From the NCBI RefSeq assembly GCF_042678485.1, contig NZ_JBHTKR010000004.1, forward strand, positions 186,001 to 250,000: a stretch of DNA of 64,000 nt. The letters run 5' to 3'. Source of the DNA: Seohaeicola saemankumensis (lineage in GTDB: Bacteria > Pseudomonadota > Alphaproteobacteria > Rhodobacterales > Rhodobacteraceae). Every line of letters starts with the position of its first letter. The first letter of the stretch is position 1. The notes below the pieces were generated by a model. The model was not told the origin of the DNA. It made no database searches and was given only the letters and a program-made list of their open reading frames with translations. The translations under genes and the position numbers were made by a program. Shown one piece after another: positions 8,149 through 16,259 of the stretch.

Positions 8149-8267
8149 TCCTAGCTCCCTTACCAGTCAAATTTTTTGGTACCACGGCCAATGCATCCCA
8201 TCGGTCCAAGCGAAAGGTTAGCGAGTCTTCAACAACACTCAATGTTTTTTCCGAAATCTGAATGCAA

Positions 8268-8293
8268 AACGGCCCGCCAGGAAGCGGGCCGTT
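8268..8293 (-). terminator. Intrinsic terminator of ahcY
   Basis: Perfect 10-bp stem (AACGGCCCGC/GCGGGCCGTT) with a 6-nt loop, 22 bp past the ahcY stop. On the minus strand it is followed by TTGC. The pairing A-run/T-run is short but the GC stem is strong. Confidence 0.75.
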
Positions 8294-8315
8294 GCATTTG
8301 AACGTCTGTTTTCGG

Positions 8316-9704
8316 TCAGTAACGATAGTGTTCCGGCTTGAAGGGGCCTTCGGGCGTGACGCCGATATAGGCGGCCTGATCGGGATCAAGCTTGGTCAAC
8401 TTCACGCCAATACGGTCCAGATGCAGGCGGGCCACCTTTTCATCCAGCGCCTTCGGCAGGATGTAGACGCCCGGCTTGTACTCGTCGCCCTTTGTCCACA
8501 GCTCGATCTGGGCCAGCACCTGGTTGGTGAAGCTGGCCGACATCACGAAAGACGGATGGCCGGTTGCGTTGCCAAGGTTCAACAGACGCCCTTCGGACAG
8601 AAGGATGATGCGGTTGCCCGAAGGCATCTCGATCATGTCGACCTGGTCCTTGATGTTGGTCCACTTGTGGTTTTTCAGGGCGGCGACCTGAATCTCGTTA
8701 TCGAAGTGGCCAATGTTGCCAACGATTGCCATGTCCTTCATCGCTCGCATGTGGTCGATGCGGATCACGTCCTTGTTGCCGGTCGTGGTAATGAAGATAT
8801 CGGCACTGCCGACAACATCTTCCAGCAGCACAACCTCGAACCCGTCCATGGCGGCCTGAAGCGCGCAGATCGGATCAACTTCGGTTACTTTCACACGGGC
8901 GCCCGCACCACGCAGAGACGCGGCCGATCCTTTGCCAACATCGCCATAACCGCAAACGACGGCGACCTTGCCGGCCATCATCGTGTCGGTCGCGCGGCGG
9001 ATGCCGTCAACCAGAGATTCCTTGCAGCCATATTTGTTGTCGAACTTCGACTTGGTGACCGAGTCGTTCACGTTGATCGCGGGGAACGGCAGAAGGCCCT
9101 TCTTGTGCAGGTCATAAAGACGGTGCACGCCCGTGGTGGTTTCCTCGGACACGCCCTTGATCGCGTCGCGGGTCTTTGTGAACCAACCGGGGCTGGCCGC
9201 CATACGCTTCTTGATCTGGGCCTTGATCACTTCTTCTTCTTCGGACTGCGGCACGGGAATGATCTCTTCGCCGGCTTCCGCGCGCGCGCCCAGCAGCACG
9301 TAAAGCGTGGCATCACCACCATCATCAAGGATCATGTTGGCGCCTTCGGGGAACATGAAGGACTTGTCGAGGTAATCCCAATGCTCTTCCAGCGTCTGAC
9401 CCTTGATCGCGAAAACGGGTGTTCCGCCTGCGGCGATGGCCGCGGCCGCGTGATCCTGCGTGGAAAAGATGTTGCAGGACGCCCAGCGCACATCGGCGCC
9501 CAGCGCCACCAGTGTTTCGATCAACACGGCGGTCTGGATCGTCATGTGCAGCGATCCGACAATGCGCGCACCTTTGAGCGGCTTGGTTTCACCGTATTCA
9601 GCGCGGCAGGCCATCAGGCCCGGCATTTCGGTTTCTGCGATATCCAGCTCTTTCCGGCCATAGGCGGCAAGCGCAATATCCTTGACGATGTAATCATTGG
9701 CCAT
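8316..9704 (-). CDS. ahcY: Adenosylhomocysteinase
   Basis: Splits S-adenosylhomocysteine into adenosine and homocysteine, relieving product inhibition of methyltransferases. 462 residues from the chosen ATG. The NAD-binding motif GYGDVGKGSA is near residue 245, with the typical AARAEAGEEI insert region of bacterial enzymes, and the C-terminus ends KPEHYRY as in this family. I chose the ATG at 9704 over the one at 9719 because AAGGG lies 7 bp upstream of it and the family starts near NDYIVKDI. No SAH riboswitch was recognisable in the 150 bp upstream. It is single-gene, divergent from the HD gene. Confidence 0.97.
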   Translation of the reverse strand: MANDYIVKDIALAAYGRKELDIAETEMPGLMACRAEYGETKPLKGARIVGSLHMTIQTAVLIETLVALGADVRWASCNIFSTQDHAAAAIAAGGTPVFAIKGQTLEEHWDYLDKSFMFPEGANMILDDGGDATLYVLLGARAEAGEEIIPVPQSEEEEVIKAQIKKRMAASPGWFTKTRDAIKGVSEETTTGVHRLYDLHKKGLLPFPAINVNDSVTKSKFDNKYGCKESLVDGIRRATDTMMAGKVAVVCGYGDVGKGSAASLRGAGARVKVTEVDPICALQAAMDGFEVVLLEDVVGSADIFITTTGNKDVIRIDHMRAMKDMAIVGNIGHFDNEIQVAALKNHKWTNIKDQVDMIEMPSGNRIILLSEGRLLNLGNATGHPSFVMSASFTNQVLAQIELWTKGDEYKPGVYILPKALDEKVARLHLDRIGVKLTKLDPDQAAYIGVTPEGPFKPEHYRY

Positions 9705-9875
9705 CTGGGCACCCTTCATGCAAACTCATTTCGCGCAGCGCGTATCATTCTTTCATCTTCGCCACAACGCTGCACCAAACTAGCCCGTCTGCGGAAAATG
9801 TCATGCCTGTCGTGGCGGGCTTGCGCCAAACGGTTCAAGCTGGTCAAAAGAGCCTGATTGAACGTCGGAGGAGTC

Positions 9876-10472
9876 ATGTCAAAACCGCCCCGTGCCTGGC
9901 AGAGAATGTTGTCAGGCCGCCGTCTTGACCTGCTGGATCCAACCCCGGTCGATATCGAGATCGAGGATATTGCCCACGGCCTTGCCTTCGTCGCGCGCTG
10001 GAACGGGCAGACGCGTGGTGATCATGCCTATTCGGTGGCCGAGCATTCGCTTCTTGTGGAAACACTGTTCAGCCGGATGGCGCCGGGCATCGCGCCCAAA
10101 TGGCAGCTAGCGGCCTTGCTGCACGATGCCCCGGAATATGTGATCGGCGACATGATCAGCCCGGTCAAATCCGCCGTCGGACCCGGATACGAGGACCTGG
10201 ATACAAGATTGACCGCCGCGATCCATATCCGTTTCGGGCTGCCAGCGACCATTCCCGCCGAAATAAAGAAGCAGATCAAGCAAGCGGATCGGGTCAGCGC
10301 GTGGATGGAAGCGATCGAGATAGCAGGCTTCAGCATGACCGAAGCCGATAAGCTGTTCGGCAAGCCGGATCAGACTCTGATCCGGGGCCTTTCCATCCAG
10401 CTGCGCCCGCCTGTCGCGGTGCGCGCAGACTTTACCGCACGCCATCACACGCTTCTGGCGCAGATCGGATGA
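9876..10472 (+). CDS. HD-domain phosphohydrolase (YfbR-like)
   Basis: 198-residue HD-superfamily metal-dependent phosphohydrolase. The metal ligands are visible as histidines in GDHAYSVAEHS and the HD pair in AALLHDAPEYVIGD, followed by DMISPVKSAVG. This pattern matches the YfbR/5'-nucleotidase-like group acting on nucleoside monophosphates, but the substrate is not proven. The ATG at 9876 is preceded by GGAGG at a 4-bp spacing, which decides it over an in-frame TTG at 9858. It converges on ilvA with a 19-bp gap. Confidence 0.8.
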   Translation: MSKPPRAWQRMLSGRRLDLLDPTPVDIEIEDIAHGLAFVARWNGQTRGDHAYSVAEHSLLVETLFSRMAPGIAPKWQLAALLHDAPEYVIGDMISPVKSAVGPGYEDLDTRLTAAIHIRFGLPATIPAEIKKQIKQADRVSAWMEAIEIAGFSMTEADKLFGKPDQTLIRGLSIQLRPPVAVRADFTARHHTLLAQIG

Positions 10473-10491
10473 TGACACCGCCCAGAGGCAA

Positions 10492-11730
10492 TCAGATCAG
10501 GAATTCGGCCAGCGTTTCATCATTGGTGATGTCGCGATAGGTGAAGCCCGCCTTGTTCAGCTTGAACAGCAAGGAGGTAAAATTCTCGGGCCGCGTCGTT
10601 TCGATCCCGATCAGGACCGAGCCGAAATTGCGCGCCGACTTCTTGAGGTATTCGAAGCGGGCAATATCGTCATCCGGGCCAAGGATGTTCAGAAATTCCT
10701 TCAGCGCACCAGGGCGCTGCGGCATCCGCAGAATGAAGTATTTCTTCACACCCGAATAGCGCTGTGCACGCTCCTTCACCTCGGGCAGGCGTTCAAAATC
10801 GAAGTTCCCGCCCGATGTGATGCAAACCACGGTCTTGCCCTTGATCCGGTCGGCGACATCCACCAGCGCATCAACTGCCAGCGCGCCTGCTGGTTCAAGC
10901 ACGATACCCTCGACGTTCAGCATTTCAAGGATGGTTGTGCAGATCCGGTCCTCGGGCGCGGTGACGACATCATGCAGCGATACATCCTTGAGCCGCGCGA
11001 AAGTCTGCGTGCCGATGCAGGCGACCGCCGCGCCATCGACGAAGGTATTCACCTTGTCCAGCATCACGGGGCGCCCCACTGAAAGGGCCGCCTGCAGGCT
11101 TGCGCCACCCAGCGGTTCAACGAAGGTATAGGCGGGATCAGTGCCGAAAAAGCTTCGCACCCCTGCGGACAGTCCTCCACCGCCAACAGGCAACAGGATG
11201 TGATCGGGCACCTGTCCCATCTCGTCCAGGATCTCGACCGCGACGGAAGCCTGCCCCTCGATCACGTCGGCATCATCGAATGGCGACAGGAAATGCCCGC
11301 CTTCCTTGGCGCAATAGGCCTGTGCCGATGCAAGCGTATCGTCGAAATAGTCGCCCTTCAGCTTGATCTCGACCGCATCGCCACCGAACATTCCCGTTTT
11401 CTGGATTTTCTGCTGTGGGGTGGTGACAGGCATGAAGATCACGCCCTTGACCCCGAAATGCCGGCACATGAAGGCCACACCCTGCGCGTGGTTGCCCGCA
11501 GAGGCGCAGACAAACAGCCGCCGGCCGGGATCGGCGGCCAGAACCTTTCGCATCGCGTTGAACGCGCCCCGCAGTTTATAGGACCGCACGGGCGACAGAT
11601 CTTCACGCTTCAGCCAGATGTCGGCCTCGAACCTTTCGGACAGATGCGCGTTGCGCAACAGCGGGGTCGCGGGAAAAACCTCGCGCATGGCGCGTTCGGC
11701 TGCGCGAGCCTGATCTTGAAACTGGGTCAT
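10492..11730 (-). CDS. ilvA: Threonine ammonia-lyase
   Basis: PLP enzyme that deaminates threonine to 2-oxobutanoate, the first committed step to isoleucine. 412 residues. The PLP lysine is K52 in RSYKLRGAF, the phosphate-binding glycine loop is PVGGGGLSAGV near 190, and CITSGGNFD is near 305. The C-terminal 85 residues form one ACT-like domain (FILRMPQRPGALKEFL). That makes it the shorter IlvA type with a single regulatory domain, rather than the E. coli form with two. It is divergent from argG across 120 bp. Confidence 0.95.
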   Translation of the reverse strand: MTQFQDQARAAERAMREVFPATPLLRNAHLSERFEADIWLKREDLSPVRSYKLRGAFNAMRKVLAADPGRRLFVCASAGNHAQGVAFMCRHFGVKGVIFMPVTTPQQKIQKTGMFGGDAVEIKLKGDYFDDTLASAQAYCAKEGGHFLSPFDDADVIEGQASVAVEILDEMGQVPDHILLPVGGGGLSAGVRSFFGTDPAYTFVEPLGGASLQAALSVGRPVMLDKVNTFVDGAAVACIGTQTFARLKDVSLHDVVTAPEDRICTTILEMLNVEGIVLEPAGALAVDALVDVADRIKGKTVVCITSGGNFDFERLPEVKERAQRYSGVKKYFILRMPQRPGALKEFLNILGPDDDIARFEYLKKSARNFGSVLIGIETTRPENFTSLLFKLNKAGFTYRDITNDETLAEFLI

Positions 11731-11850
11731 TTCCGATCTCTGGCGCAGCTTGACGCATCGCGCAAGTCAAAGCTGCGGAATGGCGGCCTCCTTGCCCTGC
11801 GTCACAAAACCCGGTAATCGCCGCAAAACGCATTCACTGGGGAAAACCAC

Positions 11851-13077
11851 ATGTCCGCGCCCAAGAAAGTCGTGCTGGCCTATTCAGGCGGCCTTGATAC
11901 TTCGATCATCCTGAAATGGCTGCAAACCGAATATGGCTGCGAGGTCGTGACCTTCACCGCCGATCTGGGCCAGGGCGAGGAACTGGAGCCCGCCCGCGCC
12001 AAGGCCGAGCTGCTGGGGATCAAGCCCGAAAATATCTTCATCGAAGATGTCCGCGAAGAATTCGTGCGCGATTTCGTCTTTCCGATGTTCCGCGCCAATG
12101 CCCTTTACGAAGGGCTTTATCTGCTTGGCACCTCTATCGCACGTCCGCTCATCTCCAAGCGTCTGGTCGAGATTGCCGCCGAAACCGGTGCCGATGCCGT
12201 GGCGCATGGCGCGACCGGCAAGGGCAATGACCAGGTACGGTTCGAACTGAGCGCCTATGCGCTGAACCCGGAAATCAAGGTGATCGCCCCCTGGCGCATA
12301 TGGGACCTGACCAGCCGCACCAAGCTGATCGAGTTTGCCGAAAAGAACCAGATCCCGATCGCCAAGGACAAACGGGGCGAAGCGCCCTTCAGTGTGGATG
12401 CAAACCTGCTGCACACATCTTCCGAGGGCAAGGCGCTGGAAAACCCGGCCGAACAGGCGCCCGAATACGTCTATCAGCGCACCGTTTCGCCGGAAGACGC
12501 GCCCGATACCCCGGAATACATCGAAGTGAGCTTCGAGCGCGGTGATGCCGTGGCAATCAATGGCGAGGCGATGAGCCCCGCCACGATCCTGACCAAACTG
12601 AACGAGCTGGGCGGAAAGCACGGGATCGGGCGTCTGGATTTCGTGGAAAACCGCTTTGTCGGCATGAAGTCGCGCGGCATCTATGAAACACCCGGCGGCA
12701 CCGTTCTGCTTGAGGCACACCGCGGGATCGAGCAGATCACGCTTGATGCGGGCGCAGGCCACCTGAAAGACAGCATCATGCCCCGTTATGCCGAGCTGAT
12801 CTACAACGGCTTCTGGTTCAGCCCCGAACGCGAGATGCTGCAAGCCTTGATCGACAAGAGCCAGGAACATGTGACCGGCACGGTGCGGCTGAAGCTCTAC
12901 AAGGGTCTGGCAACCTGTGTGGGTCGCTGGTCCGATCACAGCCTCTATTCCGAAGCGCATGTGACCTTCGAGGATGACGCCGGCGCATATGACCAGAAAG
13001 ACGCGCAGGGCTTCATCCGCCTGAACGCGCTGCGGCTGAAACTGATCGCGACCCGGAATCGCCGCATCAAAGGCTGA
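11851..13077 (+). CDS. argG: Argininosuccinate synthase
   Basis: Condenses citrulline and aspartate using ATP, the penultimate step of arginine synthesis. 408 residues, the normal size. The PP-loop SGGLDTS is at residues 12-18, with GLYLLGTSIARPLISKR and HGATGKGNDQVRFE following. The C-terminal half has the synthetase/multimerisation domain. GGGG precedes the ATG by about 8 bp. It is monocistronic and closed by a strong terminator. Confidence 0.98.
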   Translation: MSAPKKVVLAYSGGLDTSIILKWLQTEYGCEVVTFTADLGQGEELEPARAKAELLGIKPENIFIEDVREEFVRDFVFPMFRANALYEGLYLLGTSIARPLISKRLVEIAAETGADAVAHGATGKGNDQVRFELSAYALNPEIKVIAPWRIWDLTSRTKLIEFAEKNQIPIAKDKRGEAPFSVDANLLHTSSEGKALENPAEQAPEYVYQRTVSPEDAPDTPEYIEVSFERGDAVAINGEAMSPATILTKLNELGGKHGIGRLDFVENRFVGMKSRGIYETPGGTVLLEAHRGIEQITLDAGAGHLKDSIMPRYAELIYNGFWFSPEREMLQALIDKSQEHVTGTVRLKLYKGLATCVGRWSDHSLYSEAHVTFEDDAGAYDQKDAQGFIRLNALRLKLIATRNRRIKG

Positions 13078-13103
13078 TCTTTCCGGCGATCTGGAAAACG
13101 AAC

Positions 13104-13134
13104 GGGCGGCACCTGTAAAGATGCCGCCCTTTTC
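13104..13134 (+). terminator. Intrinsic terminator of argG
   Basis: 8-bp perfect stem GGGCGGCA/TGCCGCCC, 10-nt loop, followed by TTTTC, 26 bp after the argG stop. It lies between argG and the converging exported-protein gene and may serve both. Confidence 0.85.
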
Positions 13135-13170
13135 ATGTTTGATCCGCCGTCGGCGATCAGGCCATGGACC

Positions 13171-13581
13171 TTACTTTGCGGTGATCATCGCCATCACAAG
13201 CTTGCCATCCACGCGAATGGGGCCGTCTTCCTTGGCGCCAAGCGTGTATTCGAAGATGCCGGTCTGCATGCCGCCTTCCTCTGCGTGAATCATCAGCATC
13301 AGCATGTCGCCCGGCTTGACCTCTTCCGTCAGGATAGCCGCCACATCAGAGGTTTCACCCTTGCGAAGCGGTGCGTATCCAACCACCGGACCCGGCTTCA
13401 TCTCTGCATCGGTGCGGTGGACAACCAGCCATCCGTTTACGTCAGCCATGACCTTGGATGCCGTAACGGTGCCGCCGGACACATCCTGATCCATGGCATC
13501 GACCATCTGGGCCATGCCACCGGCAGCCATCGCCATGCTTGAAGCTGCGGTGAATGCTGCGGCCAAAACAAATTTCATCAT
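13171..13581 (-). CDS. Small exported protein of unknown function
   Basis: 136 residues with a clear signal peptide (MMKFVLAAAFTAASSMAMA, likely cleaved after the AMA near residue 19). The mature part of about 115 residues is beta-rich and acidic, with the pattern SKVMADVNGWLVVHR, PVVGYAPLRKGET and EVKPGDMLMLMIHAEEGG. The latter stretch recalls a family of small secreted beta-sandwich domains annotated as DUF7282, but I am not certain. It has no cysteine, so it is not a lipoprotein. GGAGAGG lies 5 bp before the first ATG; the second ATG is equally possible. It is transcribed alone. Confidence 0.6.
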   Translation of the reverse strand: MMKFVLAAAFTAASSMAMAAGGMAQMVDAMDQDVSGGTVTASKVMADVNGWLVVHRTDAEMKPGPVVGYAPLRKGETSDVAAILTEEVKPGDMLMLMIHAEEGGMQTGIFEYTLGAKEDGPIRVDGKLVMAMITAK

Positions 13582-13677
13582 AGGAACCTCTCCTTTTATG
13601 CGTTCTCAGGGGGTTTTCACCCCTCGTGAAGAAGTCACGCATCAAGGACCGGGAAAGTTTCAGGCCAGTTCAGCTTT

Positions 13678-14391
13678 CTAGAGTTTTTTCGCATTCAGCG
13701 CCTCGAAGTGAGGCAAAGCCTGCCGCACCAGTTCGGCAGCATCGCCCGACAGAACCGGAAGCGGGCCTTCCGCCGGGGCAAATCCGGTCGAATCGTGCAC
13801 CGCGCCGTACCAGTGGCTTGCCCAGACGCCATCCGACCGGTGCCCGCCTTTCGGCCAACAGAGCATCGCGGGATCGAAAGGCAGGCCAAGCGCATTGCAC
13901 AGACGGGTCAACATGGTCATCGGGTCGCGCCGGATATCGGCGGAATCGATCACCAGCGGGTTCAGTCCTTGCGCCACAAGCTGTTCGTAAATCTCGGTCT
14001 GCTGGGTAAATCCGATGTCGGCCAGGGTGGGATTGTCGTATTTCGCCCCGAAACTGGCCACAACACGGGCCGGGTGACGGATCAGGAATACATGGCGCAT
14101 CTGGTTCATCCAGTCCCGCGGCATGTCTGCGATCATGTGCTGCGTCATGTGCTTTTGATAGAAATGCGGCTTTCCCTCGGGGATCGGCCCGGTCAGCAAC
14201 GCGGCCACCTCATCGGGATCCCGTGATTGCGACCGAAGTATCTGTTCGCGCATCGGATGTTCAAGACCGGTGCGCGCAAGGTAGGCCGCGTAAAAGGGTT
14301 CATCCACGACGGCAAAATCAGACCGCGCCCCGAAGGAATACATCATCGCCGTCGAAAGATTACGCGGCCCTGACCACATCGCAATCCGCAT
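13678..14391 (-). CDS. Sulfotransferase-family protein
   Basis: 237 residues with the PAPS-dependent sulfotransferase layout. The 5'-phosphosulfate loop near the N-terminus is WSGPRNLSTAMMYSF, and the 3'-phosphate-binding segment is VFLIRHPARVVASFGAKYD near residue 115. A C-terminal W-rich patch (WASHWYGAVHDSTGF) follows. The substrate is unknown; the closest functional type by eye is the cytosolic bacterial sulfotransferase_3-like group. It starts 2 bp after the stop of the upstream class IV aminotransferase, so the two are made from one mRNA and probably act in one pathway. Confidence 0.75.
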   Translation of the reverse strand: MRIAMWSGPRNLSTAMMYSFGARSDFAVVDEPFYAAYLARTGLEHPMREQILRSQSRDPDEVAALLTGPIPEGKPHFYQKHMTQHMIADMPRDWMNQMRHVFLIRHPARVVASFGAKYDNPTLADIGFTQQTEIYEQLVAQGLNPLVIDSADIRRDPMTMLTRLCNALGLPFDPAMLCWPKGGHRSDGVWASHWYGAVHDSTGFAPAEGPLPVLSGDAAELVRQALPHFEALNAKKL

Positions 14392-14393
14392 GA

Positions 14394-15302
14394 TCAGGCT
14401 GTTTCCCGCTGAATCAGAGCCTGATACAGCATCCTGATATGTTTGGTGACGGGCCCCATCTGGCCCTCTCCGATCTGTCGCCCGTCGATATTCCCGACTG
14501 GGGTCTGCGCGCCGAATGTCCCGGTCAGAAACGCCTCATCCGCACCGTAGGTATCGACCAGGGAATAGTTCCGCTCAAAAACCGGAATCCCGTTTTCGCG
14601 ACACAGGTCGATCACTTTCTGGCGGGTGATGCCGTTCATGCAATAGTCCCCGGTGCTGGTCCAGACCTGACCCTTTCGCACGATAAAGAAGTTGCAGGCG
14701 TTGGTGGTGTTCACAAAGCCATGCAGGTCAAGCATCAGGGCCTCGTCAGCGCCTGCCTTTTCGGCGGCGATACAGGCCAGAATGCAGTTCAGTTTCGAAT
14801 GGCTGTTCAGCTTGGGATCCTGAGTCATGGGAAGGCCGCGCAGATGCGGCACTGTCGCAAGGCGGATCGGCCGCGGAATGCTGGGCTTGGAATGTTCCAT
14901 GATGATCGCGATTGTCGGACCCTGCCGGGACAGTGACGGATGCTGGAAGGGCCGTGTCTTGACCCCTCGGGTCACCATCAGCCTTGCATGGGCATCTTCG
15001 GTCATCTCATTGGCGGCTTGCGTGTCTAACACAGCCTGAATGACCTGATCCCGGCTGAGACCTATATCAAGATCAATCGCTTTTGCTGCTTCGAAAAGGC
15101 GGTCCATATGTTCGTCGAGAAACGCCCATTTCCCGTTATAGAGCCTGATTCCCTCCCATACGCCATCGCCAAGCATGAAGCCGCTGTCATAAACGCTGAC
15201 CATGGCCTGGGCCTTGGGAACAATCTGTCCGTTCAGCCAGATCCTGATCGTCTCGTTCCGGGCATCTTCCGCCGCCTGATGCGTTGTCACATGATCCGTC
15301 AT
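14394..15302 (-). CDS. Class IV PLP aminotransferase (IlvE/D-amino acid type)
   Basis: 302-residue fold-type IV aminotransferase. Recognisable parts are the N-terminal IWLNGQIVPKAQAMVSVYDSGF and GVWEGIRLYNGK, the catalytic lysine in LNSHSKLNCI, DEALMLDLHGFVNTTNACNFF, and the C-terminal EAFLTGTFGAQTPVGNIDGR. These match the branched-chain/D-amino-acid/aminodeoxychorismate lyase superfamily. The TNACNFF in place of the usual TSxSNxF and the pairing with a sulfotransferase make a standard IlvE role doubtful. I therefore leave out a symbol. It is separated from the sugar kinase upstream by 58 bp. Confidence 0.8.
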   Translation of the reverse strand: MTDHVTTHQAAEDARNETIRIWLNGQIVPKAQAMVSVYDSGFMLGDGVWEGIRLYNGKWAFLDEHMDRLFEAAKAIDLDIGLSRDQVIQAVLDTQAANEMTEDAHARLMVTRGVKTRPFQHPSLSRQGPTIAIIMEHSKPSIPRPIRLATVPHLRGLPMTQDPKLNSHSKLNCILACIAAEKAGADEALMLDLHGFVNTTNACNFFIVRKGQVWTSTGDYCMNGITRQKVIDLCRENGIPVFERNYSLVDTYGADEAFLTGTFGAQTPVGNIDGRQIGEGQMGPVTKHIRMLYQALIQRETA

Positions 15303-15360
15303 ATGGGCCTCCTGGTTTCAACGGCAGGCTAGACCGGAACATCGACCGCGAAAAGCGGCT

Positions 15361-16239
15361 TTACCGGGGCTGGGTCATCTGCTGGATCTCAAGCAGATCG
15401 GGGATCACATCGGCGGTGCCGATGCGGGTCACCATCAAGGCCGCCGCCTTGGTTGCCAGGCCGATGGCCTGCTCCATGGGTTGCCCGCGATCAAGACCCG
15501 CCAGCAGGTAGCCGGTAAAGGTATCCCCTGCCCCGGTGGTATCCACGGGTGTCACGGGAAGGGCGGGAAAGTCCCTGACCTGCCCTGTTTCAGCGTGAAA
15601 CCATCGACACCCATCAGCCCCGAGCGTCACGATGACATCAGAGACGCCCAGCGCATCGGGCGCCATGCCAAGTGCCTGCTGAAGCTGATCCGCCTCGACC
15701 GCGTTCAGGACCAGCATATCCATGACAGGCAGAAGAGCCCTGACTGCTTCCGCGTCGAATGGCGCGGCCGCATAAATGACGCGCAGCCCAAGATCAGACC
15801 CTGTTTTGGCGCAAAATGCCTGATGGGTCGTTTCGTTCTGCATCAAGAGGATGTCACCGGGGGACGCCTCTGACAGCGCCAGACCGATCTGGTCTTCTGT
15901 CATGGCATGGTTTGCGCCCGGATTGATCACGATCGTATTCTCGCCCGCCGGATCAAGCAGGATGATGGCATGCCCCGTGACGTCATCCACGACGCTGATA
16001 TGGCGCGTATCGACACCGTATTCAGTCAGAAGATCCCGCGCCCAACGCCCGTCGGGCCCGACAGCGCCAATATGCACCACATGCGCCGCGCCGCGCGCCG
16101 CAGCAACGGACATGTTGGCCCCCTTGCCGCCCAATCCGCGACGAAACCCAGTTGCAGCCAGCGTTTCACCCGGCCGCGGTAAATGCGGGACGGAATAGAG
16201 AAGATCGGCGTTGATAGACCCGAGATTGTAGATCGCCAT
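15361..16239 (-). CDS. PfkB-family sugar kinase (ribokinase-like)
   Basis: 292 residues. The N-terminal pattern NLGSINADLLYSVPHLPRPGETL and GGKGANMSVAAAR fits ribokinases and adenosine kinases. The C-terminal VDTTGAGDTFTGYLLAGL contains the anion hole and the catalytic aspartate. It would phosphorylate a sugar such as ribose, but no transporter or isomerase is adjacent, so the substrate stays open. It is 20 bp downstream of maeB on the same strand. Confidence 0.85.
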   Translation of the reverse strand: MAIYNLGSINADLLYSVPHLPRPGETLAATGFRRGLGGKGANMSVAAARGAAHVVHIGAVGPDGRWARDLLTEYGVDTRHISVVDDVTGHAIILLDPAGENTIVINPGANHAMTEDQIGLALSEASPGDILLMQNETTHQAFCAKTGSDLGLRVIYAAAPFDAEAVRALLPVMDMLVLNAVEADQLQQALGMAPDALGVSDVIVTLGADGCRWFHAETGQVRDFPALPVTPVDTTGAGDTFTGYLLAGLDRGQPMEQAIGLATKAAALMVTRIGTADVIPDLLEIQQMTQPR

Positions 16240-16259
16240 TCCGCCCCCCGCTGTTGCAA

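Noticed and set aside
8149..8267. Small gene in the DUF2853-ahcY gap (66 codons on the plus strand)
   Set aside because: It overlaps the promoter region of the DUF2853 gene antisense, with no ribosome site or recognisable composition.
9705..9860. SAH or SAM/SAH riboswitch before ahcY
   Set aside because: I looked for a conserved pseudoknot-type core in the minus-strand leader and found no convincing match; only GC-rich fragments.
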